This document shows positions 35,593 through 48,951 of a stretch of DNA of 64,000 nucleotides, piece after piece. Both the position numbers and the translations under genes were made by a program. Below the pieces are notes generated by a model that was given only the letters and a program-made list of their open reading frames with translations, searched no databases and was not told the origin of the DNA. The stretch's first letter is position 1. Each line of letters starts with the position of its first letter. Source of the DNA: Owenia fusiformis (Eukaryota > Annelida > Polychaeta > Sabellida > Oweniidae); assembly GCA_903813345.2 (NCBI GenBank), contig CAIIXF020000008.1, positions 12,376,822 through 12,440,821 of the forward strand, in the 5' to 3' direction.

Positions 35593-38500
35593 CAAAATTA
35601 AAGAAAGTGTACTACCTTCCGATAGAACCTGAACTGTATGAACCAAAGAAGTTTATAGATAGTGACAGGAAAGCTGTTGATAAACTTTATAGGATCAATG
35701 GACTTGGACTTTCTAATTTTATCCCCAATGTCAAGAATCTCAAGGGTTCCACATCTAAGATCACGATTCAAGATTCAGAGAGGCAAACATTAATTGATGT
35801 CAGTAGTATGAAGTATCAACTAAAGAGGGAGCTGTTGTTTGATGAAGAATTTCACAGAGATGAGGAAGTTAATGAAGGAAAATGGAAGGCGGATCATCTT
35901 GCCCAATGTATAAAAGACTTTTCAAGGTATGTTTTGTCATAAAGTCGGTAAAAATCTAGTGTTTGTTTGATGTTTTCCTTTAAACTGATCGCCTAGTTCA
36001 GTTAAGAAAAGCTATACTATACATGTAGTTCAATTCCTTAATAACTAAAACTTTTGTCCTAATGATTTTACTGTTTCATTGGAGAGGTGGGAGGATTTGA
36101 CATGCTTAACTGTTTCAGTACCAGGGAACTAACTTAATAAATTACAATTTTATTTCAAAACATTATATTGTATTTATTGAAGAATAACAAGACTTGATTT
36201 CAAACTGCATCAAAAGTTATTCTAGAACAATGAAGCAGGATATGAATAATAAAATAAATCTGCATGAAAAAATAAATTTGAAATTGTCACCTAACTTTTA
36301 ATGCACATTATTTTTTATTCAAATTAAAAATGTTTCTACAAATTGTCAATCTTTAGGTTGCTTCCCTCCCTCTTGTGAAATATTTTCATATCCGGGTTTC
36401 ACACCTGCTCTTTTGGTGGGAGTTTCAGTTAATGTTAATTGATATATCTTTATATATATTTTTAGGGCTGGTCAGTGGTTATCAGATGTAACTTTTGGTC
36501 AACTACCCAAACATTTACACTTTGCTGGTTTGGAAGATAATAGGTCAGCAAAAGCCATGCATACACTAAGAATGGCAAATATACTGGTTCAGAGGACAGG
36601 TATCACTTCTTTCCAATATTTCAAGTTTCAAGCCGATTGTTTTTTATGCATATACTGTAAATTGCTTTAATTTGGCGCTTATTTAATGAGGCGGATTGGG
36701 TTGCTATTTAATATGGCAAAAAGCGCAGATATTGACTCATCAGTAAAATATGAATATTGGAAGGCTAGCTGGCATGTTAAATGGCCAGGTAACTCTTGGG
36801 TGACATAGGAAGGTTTTACCTTCATATATGAGCTAAAATGTAAAAAATAGGGTTATAATCAAAATATTGAAAGACTTCTCAATGAGACTTATTCAAAAAA
36901 CTGGTGGAATTAATTTGGCGGCTTTTGTCAATCCTCCAAATCAGCCCAATTAAAACGGCTGTCAAATGCAAGCAATTTACAGTACATATAATGACAATCA
37001 TGCTCTTGCATCCTTGCGCACCATGCATTCTTACCTTGCAGTCCCATTTTACACTTTACATCAAAACATCATCCCACAAAGACTGGCTATCAATTTTAAA
37101 TTTATTCTTCAACATGTGTTGTAATTTGTAATAGCTTCAGTATGAATAAAATTATTATCCCATCGAACGAAATTAGGAGAGATATAGGGAACGCCTACAG
37201 TATGTCCGTCCATCTGTCCGTACGTCCGTCTGGGCAATAACTCAAATACTGTTGGCCCGATTTTGTTCATATTTTGTACACATATACCCAATGGGAGTAG
37301 AAGTTCTGCTTGAAAACTGATTTTAAAAATGGCAGCTCATTTAAAAATGGGGGCCATTTAATGCCGATTTTACAGTAATTTAGGTGCAATATGTAAAACT
37401 GTAATAGCAATATGTTTTAAATGTAAAAAATTATATAGGACATTAATAAAGCTAGAAATGTAGATATTAAAGAAGCACATGGCAGCCATCTTGAAAAATG
37501 GCATCCTTTACTCGTTATTTTACGATTTTTGCTGTAACTCGAAAAGTAGGGATTTTGTTCATCTTTGGTATCTGAATACTATATGAAAAATGGCCACCAT
37601 TTTAACATATTTTACTATAACCCAAAAAGTAGTGGAGCGATTTTGTTCATAGTTGGTATGTGAATACTATAATCATGGCACACTGTCTATTGACACTTTA
37701 AAAGGAAGGTAGAAGGTGGCCATTTTGAAAAATGGCTGCCATTTTTGTTACATACTTTGTTTGTAATAATGCCAGCCATGGCTGTTCAATGGGATATGCT
37801 ATGCTTTGGCGTTGCTGTTGTCTAGTTGGTGTTATTGTCTTGGATTGTGGTGGAACTTGAATTGCGAGAGGGGGCTATAAGACACTGTTTCATTTCATGT
37901 TGGATTATGATTTGGGATAGGATTTCTTTTCCTTATGGCTGGTTTAATTTAATGGTAATGCACACTTAAGAACATGGTTTAATAAATTATTTTTTTCATT
38001 GCAATCTTTTTTCCAGCTTGTAATAACAGTATGACAGTATTTTCTATGAAGTCAAATTCTAAATACTTCTTGCAGGGCGTGTCGGAACAAAAATGTGTGA
38101 TTTGCTTAACCCATAGTTACACAACAATCGTGTCATCATCATCAGAGAAAAGAGATCTGTATTAGTATGTCTTCTAATCAGGGACCTGGAATTCACATTC
38201 ATCTGTGTCCAGTTGGTCCCCATAAGATATTGTAAAATTGTATTTTTCTAGATGACCCCAAAACAGGAGTGGGTGCAGTCATTACTAAGGGAGAGTCTGA
38301 GAATGAGGTGTACTGTGGCCTGGGGTGGAATGGTTTCCCTCAAGGTGCTCAGCATTCAGACTATCCCCGAGCTGCAGAGAAAACAGACGTGCACCATGAG
38401 AGGAAGTACCCATATGTTGTGCACGGAGAAATGAATGCATTATCAAATGGGTAATGCTTGCAATTGTTTAATTTGATAACTTTAGTACTGGCTGTAATGA

Positions 38501-41500
38501 TACAGTTTTACCACGGGGTGCCATCGAATAATTTTGGCAACGTACCGGAGAACGACATTTTACTAAGAAATGGCAATAATTTAGCACAATATATTTTTAA
38601 CCAGAGTTCTATTTTGATTTTGACAAAAGTAAGTATTCCATGCAATAACTATTTCATTCATGAGTTTGTAGGAATTCTGTTGGAACCCAGTTCTGATCAA
38701 GTACGAAGTTATTGAAATCGGCGCAGACGGACTTTACTCCGAAAGATGGTTTTTCGATTATAACTTTTCACAACATTTAGGTATAGACTTTTGAAAAAAG
38801 TACAGAATAGTCCTTATACTTTTGAATAATTCTGTTATTTCTGATTCACACGACTCTGATTTGTTTAATTAAAAAAAAAGTTTTAAAAATATTACTTAGG
38901 AACGTAACCGGAGCTGGGAACGTAACCGGAGCAGATCAGTTGAATTATTTAATCAAAAAAATTAAAATATATGATTTGTAACATGGTCATTTTCACATTG
39001 TTTATAATTCTACTTTTCATATTGACCAATCCCCATCCATGTCATTTTAACAGGTCCCTTCATTACTTTACACCAGTGTTTCAAATATTTAATTCCAATG
39101 TTTTCAATTCTTTTGTATACTTTCTACTATATCTTCCTTTATTTAAAGCAATTTTTAGCTTTTCATGGTGTGATTGTTTCGTACTGTTTTTGTATTCCAT
39201 ATAATAGCATTCACTCACATGTACATGTGCATCAAGATGGCCAGACTTCCGGTGATAGATTTTCGTACGATATTTTGTTTCCCCAATTAAACCCATTTCT
39301 AGGACGAGTTGCTCAATAACCATACACATGCAGTTAGCGCACGATCTATATTTAAAGAAACTGTCATTAGTATACATGTACCATCACCAAGAAGCAATAA
39401 GTTCACGGTTTTAGTTCCTCACTATTGATGCAACAACACCAACCCGAAGATGCAACAACACTCCTCTAGATTTGAGCAATGATGCAGCAACACCAATTAA
39501 TATTATAATTTCAGAAGACCATAAATCTCGAGAGGAACAGATTTTTAAATGCTACTATTGCAATACCGTTACCAATTAGCCTACCCATATTTGCGTTCTT
39601 CTCAAGGCATTCAATATTTTCAAACATTTATACTTTTACATATTATAATGTACTGGACGTTATTCTATAACATAGTTCAATCGCCTTTAACATGACATGC
39701 TTTAGTAACCCAATCTATTTTCATAAACCACTGTTCCATAGCTTGATGAATCTGACTCCAGTTAGTATCATTCAAAATGGTGGACAAACATCTTTCGTTC
39801 TCGGTAAACATGATGAGCTATTGGATATTATCATGATATTATCTGTCATCCATCTGTGGAACAGTGATAAACTAGTAGATGTACGTTACCACTGTTTATC
39901 AAATTATAACTAAAACAGTTTAACTGTGACATTCGTGAGCTTATGTTGATGGGATGATTGCTTCATCTAAGATATAATATGATATGATTCGTGTAAAAAC
40001 GTCTAATTGACTTTATTAGAGAGGCCGTTTAGTTACACGTTTAATGGAAATCTTGCACGACGCACATGTAGAATTATTGCTCTCTTTGGATTCCTTCTCT
40101 CCGACTGAGTAAAAGGTAAACAAAAGTGATAAAATTTAGGGCCCAAAAAGGTAAATTGATAGGGGTACAGTTATCCCAGATATCCCGGGCCCTCGGGAAA
40201 TATCACATTGTCTCTCGAAATAAAACCAATATTGAGTCCCTCTCAGTAAATAACTTTTATATAATAGCATTGTTACTGTATAACTGCAATATCACTAAAC
40301 CAACACTCATCCTATACAACTCTTGAGAACGATGTACAACTCCTGGATAGCGTAAACTCCTGAGCAGCGTATACAACTCTTCAACTTGATATATGACATC
40401 ATACTTTGGGTGGGATAACAAAGGATATACAATATACAATTGTAGACCCCTCTTGAGGTCAACTGGCAAAACTGTATACCGATACTGTGAACCTTGAAAG
40501 TACTGTTGATCAAGACCAGATGTCGAGGACACTTTTGCCAGTTGACCGAAAAGAGAGGTTAACAATTTTTCTGTTAGTCCAAATAATATAATAATTGGAC
40601 GAATATATAATCGAATATCACGTGAACATATTTGATAAGTAAAGGTATCATATTTTAGCAAAAAATCCCCAAACCGTCGAATACTTGTAATTTTTTACAC
40701 AACTTATTTTTTCAAAATTAAAAAAATTTCAACATTAAAAAAAACAATTTTTCAAAAATAGGGGTCAACAGTACCTAGTAGTGGTCAACAGTTTACAATT
40801 GTTGACCTCCCCAGAGGCCAACCGGCAAAATTGTATACCGAGACTGTAAACCGAAAAAATACTGTTGACAGAGACCGAAGGTCGAGGTCAACAGTAGTTT
40901 CAAGGTTTACAGTCGAGGTATATGATTTTGACGGTTGATCGAATGGAGAGGTCTACAATTGTTTTGTTAGTCCGAGTAAACTAATAATACACATATAGAC
41001 GACGATCATCAATCGGCATGGCTTCATTTCACCGCCTTTTCTCCGAACCACGTTAGCAATATTTTTTTTAGAAAATATGGAGACAGTGCAAGAAGCTTAA
41101 CTCTGTATTTGGCACATCACGGCGTACTCGTTAGTGAATTAATGTTAATTTTAAGTTTCTATTTGTATTTTTGCTATACTTGTCGCCTAGTAAAGTCATT
41201 TTCATCAACATTTACAAAATGTCCGTCTTCCATGTTTTTTTGTGACGTCATGAAACTTTTTTTCAGAAGTAGCGGTCAACAGTACCTAGTAGTGGTCAAC
41301 AGTACATAATTTTGACCGCTAATCACCCAATCAGAATCGAGTATTTCAGTTGAGGTACTAACAATACATTTTGTTAGTACCTCAGTGTAAATACTCGCAT
41401 CTGATTGGTCTATTAGCGGTCAACATTTTTGCCTGTACCTCACTTGTGCATCATGGGATATCATATTATTGACCGCGTATGTTACTGTACTACACTTGTG

Positions 41501-44298
41501 AATTATGGGAAATATGACGTCACAATGCTGACAGAAAAAAAACATGGTAGACGGACATTTTGTAAACGTGATACTTTTCTACACGACGAGTATAGCAAAA
41601 ATACAAATAGAAACGCAAAATTAACATTGATTTACTAATGAGTACGCAGTTATGTGCCGAAAACAGAGAGTTTAGCTTCAACTGTCTTCAGATTTTCTTA
41701 AAAGATTATTGCTGGCGGGGTTCGGGGAGAAGATTATGAAGCCATGATTGATGACTGTCGTCTATATGTGTATTATTAGTTTCTTCTGACTAACAAAACA
41801 ATTGTAGACCTCTCCATTCGGTCAACCGTCAAAATCATATACATCGACTGTAAACCTTGAAACTACTGTTGACCTCGACCTTCGGTCTCTGTCAACAGTA
41901 GTTTCTTGGTTTACAGTCTCGGTATACAATTTTGCCGGTTGACCTTTGGAGAGGTCAACAATTGTATATTGTTGCCCGCTCATCAACCAATCAGAATTGA
42001 GTATTTCAATTGAGGTACTAACAACACAAAATGACTGATATCTGTTGTCTTTCCAAAATTATATTAGTTATTTGTAAGCAATTTCCATACGGTAAATCAA
42101 GGGCATTTAATTTAGAAAATGTATAATCTTTACTTTTCAGATACAATATCAATGAGATTGCCTCCCGGGGATTCTATACTTTATTTAGTTTGCCTTGTAT
42201 ATCCTTTTAACTTTGATATAGACAAAGAAACCAAACAAAATACGTTTCGTTCATGGACCACTGACTCACGCGTTTTATTCATGTCCCGACCTACACCTGT
42301 AAACAGAACATAAAACAGTTTCTCTTGTTGTTCAATGATACGTACATTATATTGGCGTTTTTGCATCAGCACATTGGTGTTGTTGCATCATCGATAAGAA
42401 ACAGAGTGGTGTTGTTGCATCAATAGTGAGGAATTAAAACCACGAATTTATCGCTTCTTGATGATGCTACATGTATACCAATGACAGTTTTTTAAAATAT
42501 AGATCATGTGCTAACTGCATGTATATGATTATTGAGCAACTCGTCCTAGAAATGGGTGTAAATTGGGAAAACAAAACATCGTACGAAAATCTATCACCGG
42601 AAGTCTGGCCATCTTGATGCAACAACACGGTGTTGTTGCATCACGATACCCCCCAGTGATGTAGCTGAGTTTGGGTGTTGGCCCAGCCTAAGTAGTTGCT
42701 TAGAGTTAGATGATAATGTAGATTGTACAGAGAACGTTTGAAGTTTATTTGAAATAGACTATTTTATATATTTTAACTTTAGTTATCTGTTACTTTTATT
42801 TGCCACCCACGGGCCTTACACTCGCCTTGTTACAGATTTAAAGCACATATACTAATTTAAAAACATACGGGATTGTTCGAATGCGTATGTATTACATTTA
42901 ATTTAAAGAAAAAAATTTATCCATTGTGAAAAATTAAATTTGGTATTTACCATGCATAAGTGCACTTACCTTAGAAAGGCTATCAGACATAGAACAATCA
43001 TTGTATGGAGAATGAAGTGATTAAATGTAGTAAGCAAATAATTCCATTTGATTTCACCCATTGTATTTGTTCAGCAAACTATTAGAACCCACTCTGTTAT
43101 ACTAATTTCTAATTAATTTCTAATTTATACTAATTGCCATGCATTGATTTTCCTGTAAGTGAAGGGTAATAAATAATGCTCATTTTAACATTCATATGTG
43201 TTTGTAAATAATATATATGCTTTAAATCATATATTGTATTTTTTTAAATTATATAATTCAACTGATCTGCTCCGGTTACGTTCCCAGCTCCGGTTACGTT
43301 CCTAAGTAATATTTTTAAAACTTTTTTTTTAATTAAACAAATCAGAGTCGTGTGAATCAGAAATAACAGAATTATTCAATAGTATAAGGACTATTCTGTA
43401 CTTTTTTCAAAAGTCTATACTTAAATGTTGTAAAAAGTTATAATCGAAAAACCATCTTTCGGAGTAAAGTCCGACTGCGCCGATTTCAATAACTTCGTAC
43501 TTGATCAGAACTGGGTTCCAACAGAATTCCTTCAAATTCATGAATGAAATAGCCATTGCATGGAATACTTACTTTTGTCAAAATCAAAGTAGAACTCGAG
43601 TTAAAAAATATATTGTGCTTAATTATTGCCATTTCTTAGTAAAATGTCGTTCTCCGGTACGTTGCCAAAATTATTCGATGGTACCCCGTAAAATGTACAT
43701 ATTATTTACTGCATGTGACGGTATGATAGAGCATAATATTGGGAAAAATTAAAAGATGTTTTTATTTGTCTTTTAAATTTGACTTACATAGGTTTTTATT
43801 TTGAAATAATAAATATGCATAAGTCAAATGAATACGGGCTGCAGGCAATACATACTTCAAAAATCATTGAATGAAATATTTACTTAAAGGCAGAATCAGA
43901 TCTATGGGGTCACATTATTGTAAAAATCTTAAGTTACATGTCCTAGGACCTAGATTACTAAATATGTTCATAAGGTTATTGATACAGTGCAGTAAACTTG
44001 TCCAATTTAGGTAAACTTGAACATATGATTAAATTTGAAATCTGTAATGTAATTCTTTATGTTATCACTCTTCAGGAGAAACTGGCATTATGTGCCAGGC
44101 GACTTCAAGTCCTATCAGACAAAAATACCCTGTGATGACTGCACCCCAGTACTCTATGAGATGGGTGTTCGGGAAATTTACCATCCATCCTCTGACAGCA
44201 GGAAGCGGCAGAAGAGTGGTATAGGCTACAGTAAAATACAGGAATATTGCAAAAATGAAAAAATTCAGTGTTTCGAGGTACTGATTGACTGTTATTAG
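35593..44298 (+). CDS. CDADC1: CDADC1-type cytidine/dCMP deaminase, last four exons (about 295 aa visible)
   Basis: Exons 35593-35926, 36466-36599, 38252-38450 and 44076-44298 join in phase and end at TAG. The second deaminase domain is intact: KTGVGAVI, the zinc/catalytic HGEMNA (H and the proton-shuttling E) and PCDDC, whose two Cys complete the zinc site. The run KTGVGAVI...GxNxFP...HxExNAL...PCDxCxPxxxxxGxxxIY matches CDADC1, which deaminates cytidine nucleotides. The first visible exon starts inside a codon after a strong acceptor (TTGTGTTTTCCAG) with KKVYYLPIEPEL, which corresponds to the end of CDADC1's first deaminase domain. The exons for that domain are not visible upstream. The 5.6 kb last intron is mostly inverted repeats. 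GTACTG at 44278 could be an alternative donor before the stop. Confidence 0.85.
37151..37826 (+). repeat. Repeat family A, copy 2
   Basis: Opens with ATTATTATCCCATCGAACGA and closes with GGCTGTTCAATGGGATATGC plus the family tail ending near TCTAGTTG. It shares most of its left 500 bp with copy 1 at 3016 but has fewer internal units. It lies in the deaminase intron 36600-38251. Confidence 0.85.
38506..43695. mobile_element. 5.2-kb nest of inverted repeats (foldback-type element)
   Basis: Three sets of inverted arms can be followed. The outer arms, 38506-38955 and 43255-43695, mirror each other closely (GCTCCGGTTACGTTCC occurs at both inner edges). A middle pair, about 39215-39460 and 42375-42625, shares CCGGAAGTCTGGCCATCTTG. 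The inner palindrome, about 40790-41975, has its centre near 41380. The centres differ (about 41100, 40920 and 41380), so arms of unequal size were nested or expanded. A clean target duplication is not visible. It fills the last deaminase intron. Its open frames are mirror copies and not genes. Confidence 0.8.
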
Positions 44299-44460
44299 GC
44301 AAATTTGATTATTCAAAAAATGACCATGTACGAGAGATCCCAATATCCCCATGAAAGTACCCATAGAATGAAAACTATCAACCGCCATTGTCTTTATTTT
44401 GATAATGTTGAGGGTTCATCATTTCAATAGTTCTAATATTCAAATTCACTTACCACACAT

Positions 44461-45366
44461 TTTTATTATCCCACCGAACGAAGTTCGAGGGGGATATAGA
44501 AAAGCCGTTCGTCCGTCCGTTCGTGTGTCCGGGCAATAACTCAAATACCGGTTGACGGATTTCATTCAAATTTTATAGGCTTATGCCTTATGGGTGTAGG
44601 ACCTCTGCTCGAGAAGGAATTTTCAATATGGCCACTAAATTCCAAATGGCGGCCATTTTTCTGAAAAATATAATCTTTGATTACTCAAATACTAGTAGAT
44701 GGATTTGGTTCAAATTTTATATGCTATTGCCCAGGTACAAAGGAGCCTTGCTGAAGAAGACATTTTCAAGATGGACACCACATTTCAAAATGGTGGCCAT
44801 TTTTTGTAAAAAAAAACGTTATCTTTGATAACTCAAGTACCATAGAATGGATTTGGATCAAATCTTATATGCTGTTGCCTGGGTACAAAGGAGCCCTGCT
44901 CAAGAAAACATTTTCAAGATGGCCACCATATTTCAAAATGGCGGCCATTTTTCGTAAAAAAATGTTATCTTTGATAGCTCAAATACCATTGAATAGATTT
45001 GGTTCTAATTTTACATGCTAATGCCTAGGGACATTGGAGCTCTGTTCAAGAAGGGATTTTCAAGATGGCAGCTAAATTTCAAAATGGCCGCCATTTTTCA
45101 TAAAAGAATGTAACCTTTGATAAAAGTACCAGTTGACGGATTTGGATTAAATGTATATGCTGATGCCTTTGGACATAGGAGCTCTGCTAAAGGAGAAATC
45201 TAAAGATGACAGCTGAATTTCAAAATGGCAACCATGTCTCTTAAAAACACAATCTTTGATAATTCAAATACCAGGATTTGACTCAAATTTTATATGGCCG
45301 CTATTTACCAAAACATGTTTTGTTCGGTGGGATTTGCTACTTCGTGGAGTTGCTGTTTTTCTAGTT
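44461..45366 (+). repeat. Repeat family A, copy 3 (variant)
   Basis: Opens with TTATTATCCCACCGAACGAA and closes with TTCGGTGGGATTTGCTACTT and a tail ending CTAGTT. The interior repeats a unit of about 125 bp different from copies 1 and 2 (ATAACTCAAATACCATTGAATG-type words, AAGATGGCCACC), still centred on AAAATGGCGGCCATTTT palindromes. Confidence 0.8.
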
Positions 45367-45698
45367 CAAGTTAAGATTATTTACTCTAGAGAGTACATGT
45401 ATCTGGAACAAAATGACACCCTCAAACCTTTTTTACCAAAATCACCAAAATCGGAGCTGGGGACAGTATCATAAGTGAATTATGTTGAACATCATGCAAT
45501 GGATTCATTTCAGAAAATAAAAATTCAATGTTTTTTGTCATTTGGCACCTTTCAAAAACATTAAATACAGAAGCCAATGGTTCTAAAATGCAAAAGGTCA
45601 AATGCAGTAATTCAGATTAAAGATTTATATTTAGCTGACATTTAGATTCAAGAATAGTTCTTGTGATTTATATAAATGTAGGTTTGATTTGCCTTTTT

Positions 45699-46722
45699 AT
45701 CACACCATCGGTGGGATATAGTCGTCATCCTGGTCGTGGTCGTGATCGTGGTCGTGATCGTGGTCGTGGTCGTGATCATGGTCGTGATCGTCCCGCTTTT
45801 TGTCATCGCCGTTTAAGGAAAACTGCTCATCAGATTTTCTCCAAATTCGCAGAGATGATAGAGCATATGAAGTACTAGAGATCCTGGTCATGGTCGTGAT
45901 CGTGGTCGTGGTCGTGATCGTCCCGCTTTTTGTCATCGCCGTTTAAGGAAAACTGCTCATCAGATTTTCTCCAAATTCGCAGAGATAATAGAGCATATGA
46001 AGTACTAGAGCTGATTAACTTTTGGGTGGCCATCTTGTTTTCTGGCGGCCATTTTGAAGGTTTTTCGAAAAATCTTGTCATCGCCATTTCAGGAAAACCG
46101 CTCATTGGATTTCCTTCAAATTTACACAAATGATAGAGGATATCAAGTACTAGAGCTGATTAACTTTTTGGCGGCCATCTTGTTTTCTGGCAGCCATTTT
46201 GAAGATTTTTCGAAAAATCTTGTCATCGCCATTTCAGAAAATCCGCTCGGATTTCCTTCAAATTTACACACATGATAGAGGATATCAAGTACTAGAGCTG
46301 ATTAACTTTTGGGCGGCCATCTTGTTTTCTGGTGGCCATTTTGAAGGTTTTTCGAAAAATCTTGTCATCGCCATTTCAGGAAAACCGCTCATTGGATTTC
46401 CTTCAAATTTACACAAATGATAGAGGATATCAAGTACTAGAGCTGATTAACTTTGTGGCAGCCATCTTGTTTTCTGGCAGCCATTTTGAAGATTTTTCGA
46501 AAAATCTTGTCATCGCCAATTTAGGAAAACCGCTCATCGGATTTCCTTTAAATTCGCACAGATGATAGAGGATATCAAGTACTAGAGCTGATTAACTTTC
46601 GTGCGGCCATCTTGTTTTCTGGTGGCCATTTTTAAGGTTTTTGGAAAAATCTTGTCATTGCCATTTCAGGAAAACTGCTCATCGGATTTCCTGTACATGA
46701 TATGCCTATTTGATGGTGTGAT
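45699..46722 (+). repeat. Repeat family B with two internal tandem arrays
   Basis: The ends ATCACACCATC and GATGGTGTGAT form a short inverted repeat. Just inside is GGTGGGATATAGTCGTC. The first array (about 45728-45790, again 45885-45922) is GATCGTGGTCGT, giving antisense His-Asp repeats. The second is a 142-145 bp unit repeated about five times from 45995 to 46690 (CTGATTAACTT at 46011, 46156, 46298, 46443 and 46588) and contains GGCGGCCATCTTGTTTTCTG. Its open frames are repeat artefacts. Confidence 0.85.
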
Positions 46723-47730
46723 CTCGTTCACGTCCTGTGCCTTGTTAAATGTTTATGTTGTCCCCTGTGCTTCCTCATTTCATTCTGATTCATGTGTATT
46801 ACCCTTTTCCCTGGCACACCAACACCATGCCCTCACTGGGCATGTTTCTATTTTGTAATCTGATATTATATACATGTAATTATAAAACCTGGATGTTCAT
46901 CACCATATGTTTATTGAGATCAGATTTAGATGACTTAATTCTTTTGCATAGGCCTAATCATCTACTGCAAGTTCTCAGAAATTCAAAAATCACCTTCATC
47001 AGTGTTACTTACATTTGTTACACCTTTTTAACCATTTGCAGGTGGTGACACTTTGTGTCTTGTTTAGTATTTGCGAGCACATATATCTAGTAGCAATTAT
47101 GTAAGGGGTGTTATTCTATTTCCAGGCAACAAAATCCAATGAACCAGAAGAAACTTGAGAACTCCCAGTAGAAAGTTACATGTATCTCGGGAAAAAGAAG
47201 CTGAATACAAGTATAAATATGCTTAAATAGGAGAACTGTAGATCTCTTAAGAGGAACTCTCCAAATATAGCCATAAATGCTTCAGCAGACCTGTGGATCT
47301 GATGGAGACCAGCTAAACTGTATACCTCCACACTAAACAAATCATATAAATTGGATTATACTTCAGTGGGTCCTTAAACTTTAATATTGAGACAAACCAG
47401 AGGAATTGACAATACAAACCACAAGGATAGTGAAATGTTTGTGATATTCATCAGAACTCCATAATGACGCATGACAACTACTTTAGCGATGCCTCCAACA
47501 AATATGACAATAACTGTAGAGATGGATACAAGATGGAGGATCCTGGTGTTTGTGACATTTGATCTGATTCTATAATTCTCCATAATGCATGACATTGACA
47601 ACAACTATAGGGATGCCTCGATCAAATATGGCACTTACATTTGTAATGGAAAAAAATGTTGATATTCTGAAAAGTGTTTCAGTCATTTTTTTTTTGAAAT
47701 ATCATGATATAGCAAATGTTAAAGATTAGC
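46723..47730. other. No recognised gene
   Basis: Ordinary AT-rich intergenic sequence between repeat family B and the zinc-finger array. Several short frames are present, none with a domain or splice context. Confidence 0.45.
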
Positions 47731-48260
47731 CATTTGTATGTCACCATTGTGGACATTGTTTCAGTCATATTTTTTACTTTGGAATATCATAATATAACAC
47801 ATGTTAGTGATAAGCCATTTGTATGTCACCATTGTAGAAAGTGTTTCAGTCATATTTTTTCTTTGGAATATCATGATATAACACGTGCTAGTGATTAGCC
47901 ATTAATTTGTATGTCACCATTGTAGAAAGTTTTTCAGTCATATTTTTTCTTTGGAATATCATGATATAATACATGTTAGTGATAAGCCATTTGTATGTCA
48001 CCATTGTAGAAAGTGTTTCAGTCATATTTTTTCTTTGGAATATCATGATATAATACATGTTAGTGATAAGCCATTTGTATGTCACCATTGTGGAAAGTAT
48101 TTGTCATATTTTTTCTTTATATATAAAATATTATGAGATAATGGTATACAGATATGTTCATGATATAATACATGTTAGTGATAAGCCATTTGTATGTCAC
48201 CATTGTGGAAAGTATTTGTCATATTTTTTCTTTATATATAAAATATTATGAGATAATGGT
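47731..48260 (+). pseudogene. Decayed C2H2 zinc-finger array
   Basis: A unit of about 84 bp repeats five to six times and translates as SDKPFVCHHCRKCFSHIFSL followed by EYHDIIH. This is a C2H2 finger with CxxC, 12 residues, HxxxH, and a linker (HVSDKPF) equivalent to the usual TGEKPF. The frame is interrupted between units (a stop follows HDITRASD near 47896), and the last two units are a separate 115-bp duplication (48055 and 48170) in which the finger runs into AT-rich non-finger sequence. Fingers are almost identical, so homogenisation or recent expansion is likely. A functional gene is unlikely here; a source gene elsewhere is inferred. Confidence 0.75.
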
Positions 48261-48951
48261 ATACAGATATGTTCTTAAGATACTCAGTGCAAACCTTATT
48301 ACTGAAATACAAATGCAGATATACAAAGGGCAAAGTGAAAAACTAAACAAATAAAATAGATATATATTTAATAATTACTTACTGTGAGGCATATGCGTTG
48401 TACAAGGTGTTGCAATATACAGATAAGCCTAATATGGGCTCCTGGATCTGTAGCATTTGCCCTTCCATTTGCTCACATCTTCTCAGGGCTCTGTCTGATG
48501 ACAGATTGATGGCAGATTGACCTTTTGCAGCATAAGTTATATTAAAGGCCCAGTATGAAGTTTAAAAATATAGTTTAATCAATCAAATACTACTTTCCAT
48601 GACTTTTCGAATATTTTGATATCCTGCCATTTTAGAAACAAACATTAGATTTTTAGATCATCAAATAAAACAATTAGCATGGAGATTAAATATCTTATCA
48701 AAATTCACAATCTTATGATTTTGATAGGCTTTTTTCAGAAACACTACACTGTCAATAAAACAAAATTTTTTTTGAACAATTGAACTTTTAAGGTCATTTC
48801 AAATATTATCTATAGCTAATGAATTTTCGGCCGCCTAAAGTCTTTCTAAATGTTGTAAATTGTAATTCAACATTAATAATACCAGCACAATAAAATAAAA
48901 TAATTCCAGCATATTAAAACATGCATTTCATTGTCGATTACTCACCCTATA
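48261..48951. other. No recognised gene
   Basis: AT-rich spacer between the zinc-finger array and a MITE. Nothing further can be supported. Confidence 0.4.

Noticed and set aside
43501-43752. 83-codon plus-strand frame
   Set aside because: It lies in the right outer arm of the inverted-repeat nest and mirrors the left arm; no domain is recognised.
45700-46129. Minus-strand frames with long His-Asp repeats
   Set aside because: They are translations of the GATCGTGGTCGT tandem array in repeat family B, without splice or domain context.
45995-46700. CRISPR-like or spaced-repeat appearance
   Set aside because: The unit is 142-145 bp with no constant repeat/variable spacer pattern; it is an ordinary tandem array in a eukaryotic genome.
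47888-48088. Minus-strand frame repeating TYKWLITNMYYIMIF-type words
   Set aside because: It is the antisense shadow of the zinc-finger array.
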